DNA of 30,846 nucleotides, taken from assembly GCA_015680685.1 (NCBI GenBank), contig MNCI01037900.1:625277-656122 (forward strand), read 5' to 3'. The notes under the pieces are model-generated. The model had not been told where the DNA came from and made no database searches. It worked only from the letters and a program-made list of their open reading frames with translations. Of this stretch, positions 30,697 to 30,846 are shown one piece after another. Both the position numbers and the translations under genes were made by a program. Each line of letters starts with the position of its first letter. Position 1 is the stretch's first letter. The DNA is from Gnetum montanum. Lineage: Eukaryota > Streptophyta > Gnetopsida > Gnetales > Gnetaceae.

Positions 30697-30846
30697 GACG
30701 AGCTTCTTGGATAAACCTTGCAGTGCATGGAATAGGGTTTTATTTTAATGTTATTTATTACTTTCTCTTAGTAATGCAGAATTAGTACAACTTGATTACG
30801 AGCATCTAAGGATGTGTATGGATAGTCAAGGAATCGGTTGCTCATC

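Larger units (their letters stand above)
30431..30846 (+). repeat. LTR D (partial, runs off the window)
   Basis: It starts TGATGAGACG. The U3 has two perfect GCGATATCGC palindromes (30440-30449 and 30457-30466) and a longer near-perfect palindrome at 30477-30500. TATA is at 30516-30524 and AATAAA at 30691-30696. The body matches LTRs B, C and E. The visible 416 bases are the left half. Whether it is a solo LTR or the 5' LTR of another element cannot be seen. Confidence 0.9.

Noticed and set aside
1-30846. tRNA, rRNA or organellar DNA
   Set aside because: No tRNA cloverleaf or rRNA-like segment was seen. The tRNA-like matches are only short primer-binding sites.

Overview
The window looks like nuclear DNA from a seed plant with a large, repeat-filled genome. 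A gymnosperm is plausible, but that is inference. It is AT-rich and I see no intact gene. Almost every recognisable stretch is a decayed retrotransposon full of in-frame stops. All calls come from reading translations and motifs by eye, with no database search.

Layout. 1-840 is a CpG-rich left edge (possibly the 3' end of a host gene) followed by AT-rich sequence with no recognisable content. 841-11551 is element E1, a minus-strand Ty3/gypsy element of Tat/Ogre type. Reading leftward it has a 5' LTR with TATA box, a primer-binding site, gag and protease. It has no reverse transcriptase or integrase. In their place is a GGCC-rich minisatellite and a plus-strand (antisense) multi-exon pseudogene at 1351-4904, whose first two exons resemble an FCP1/HAD-type CTD phosphatase. 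A short LTR-like remnant closes the left side.

11575-16735 is E2, the 5' half of another minus-strand gypsy element: RT, protease, gag, tRNA-Asp-type PBS and LTR A. Directly against it, in the opposite orientation, 16736-20686 is E3, the 3' half of a related plus-strand element: integrase, 3' UTR and LTR B. 20687-22024 is AT-rich and holds an integrase scrap and a small foldback. 22025-25075 is a minus-strand L1-type LINE split by a solo LTR (LTR E, 23901-24797) with a perfect 5-bp target duplication. 25594-27328 is the 5' part of a plus-strand Ty1/copia element. It is broken by LTR C (27329-28194), the 3' LTR of E4, a minus-strand gypsy element whose interior (28195-30430) encodes a decayed 'putative plant transposon protein' plus coiled coil. 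E4 is interrupted by LTR D (30431 to the window end).

Five LTRs (A-E) belong to one family with TGATGA...TCATCA ends. They share a common TATA/R/U5 body but carry two different kinds of palindrome-rich U3 module. The most notable object is the antisense, intron-containing FCP1-like gene inside a gag-protease-only Tat-like element. The most notable regulatory signals are the palindromic U3 modules and the covarying dyad array in the E1 LTR.
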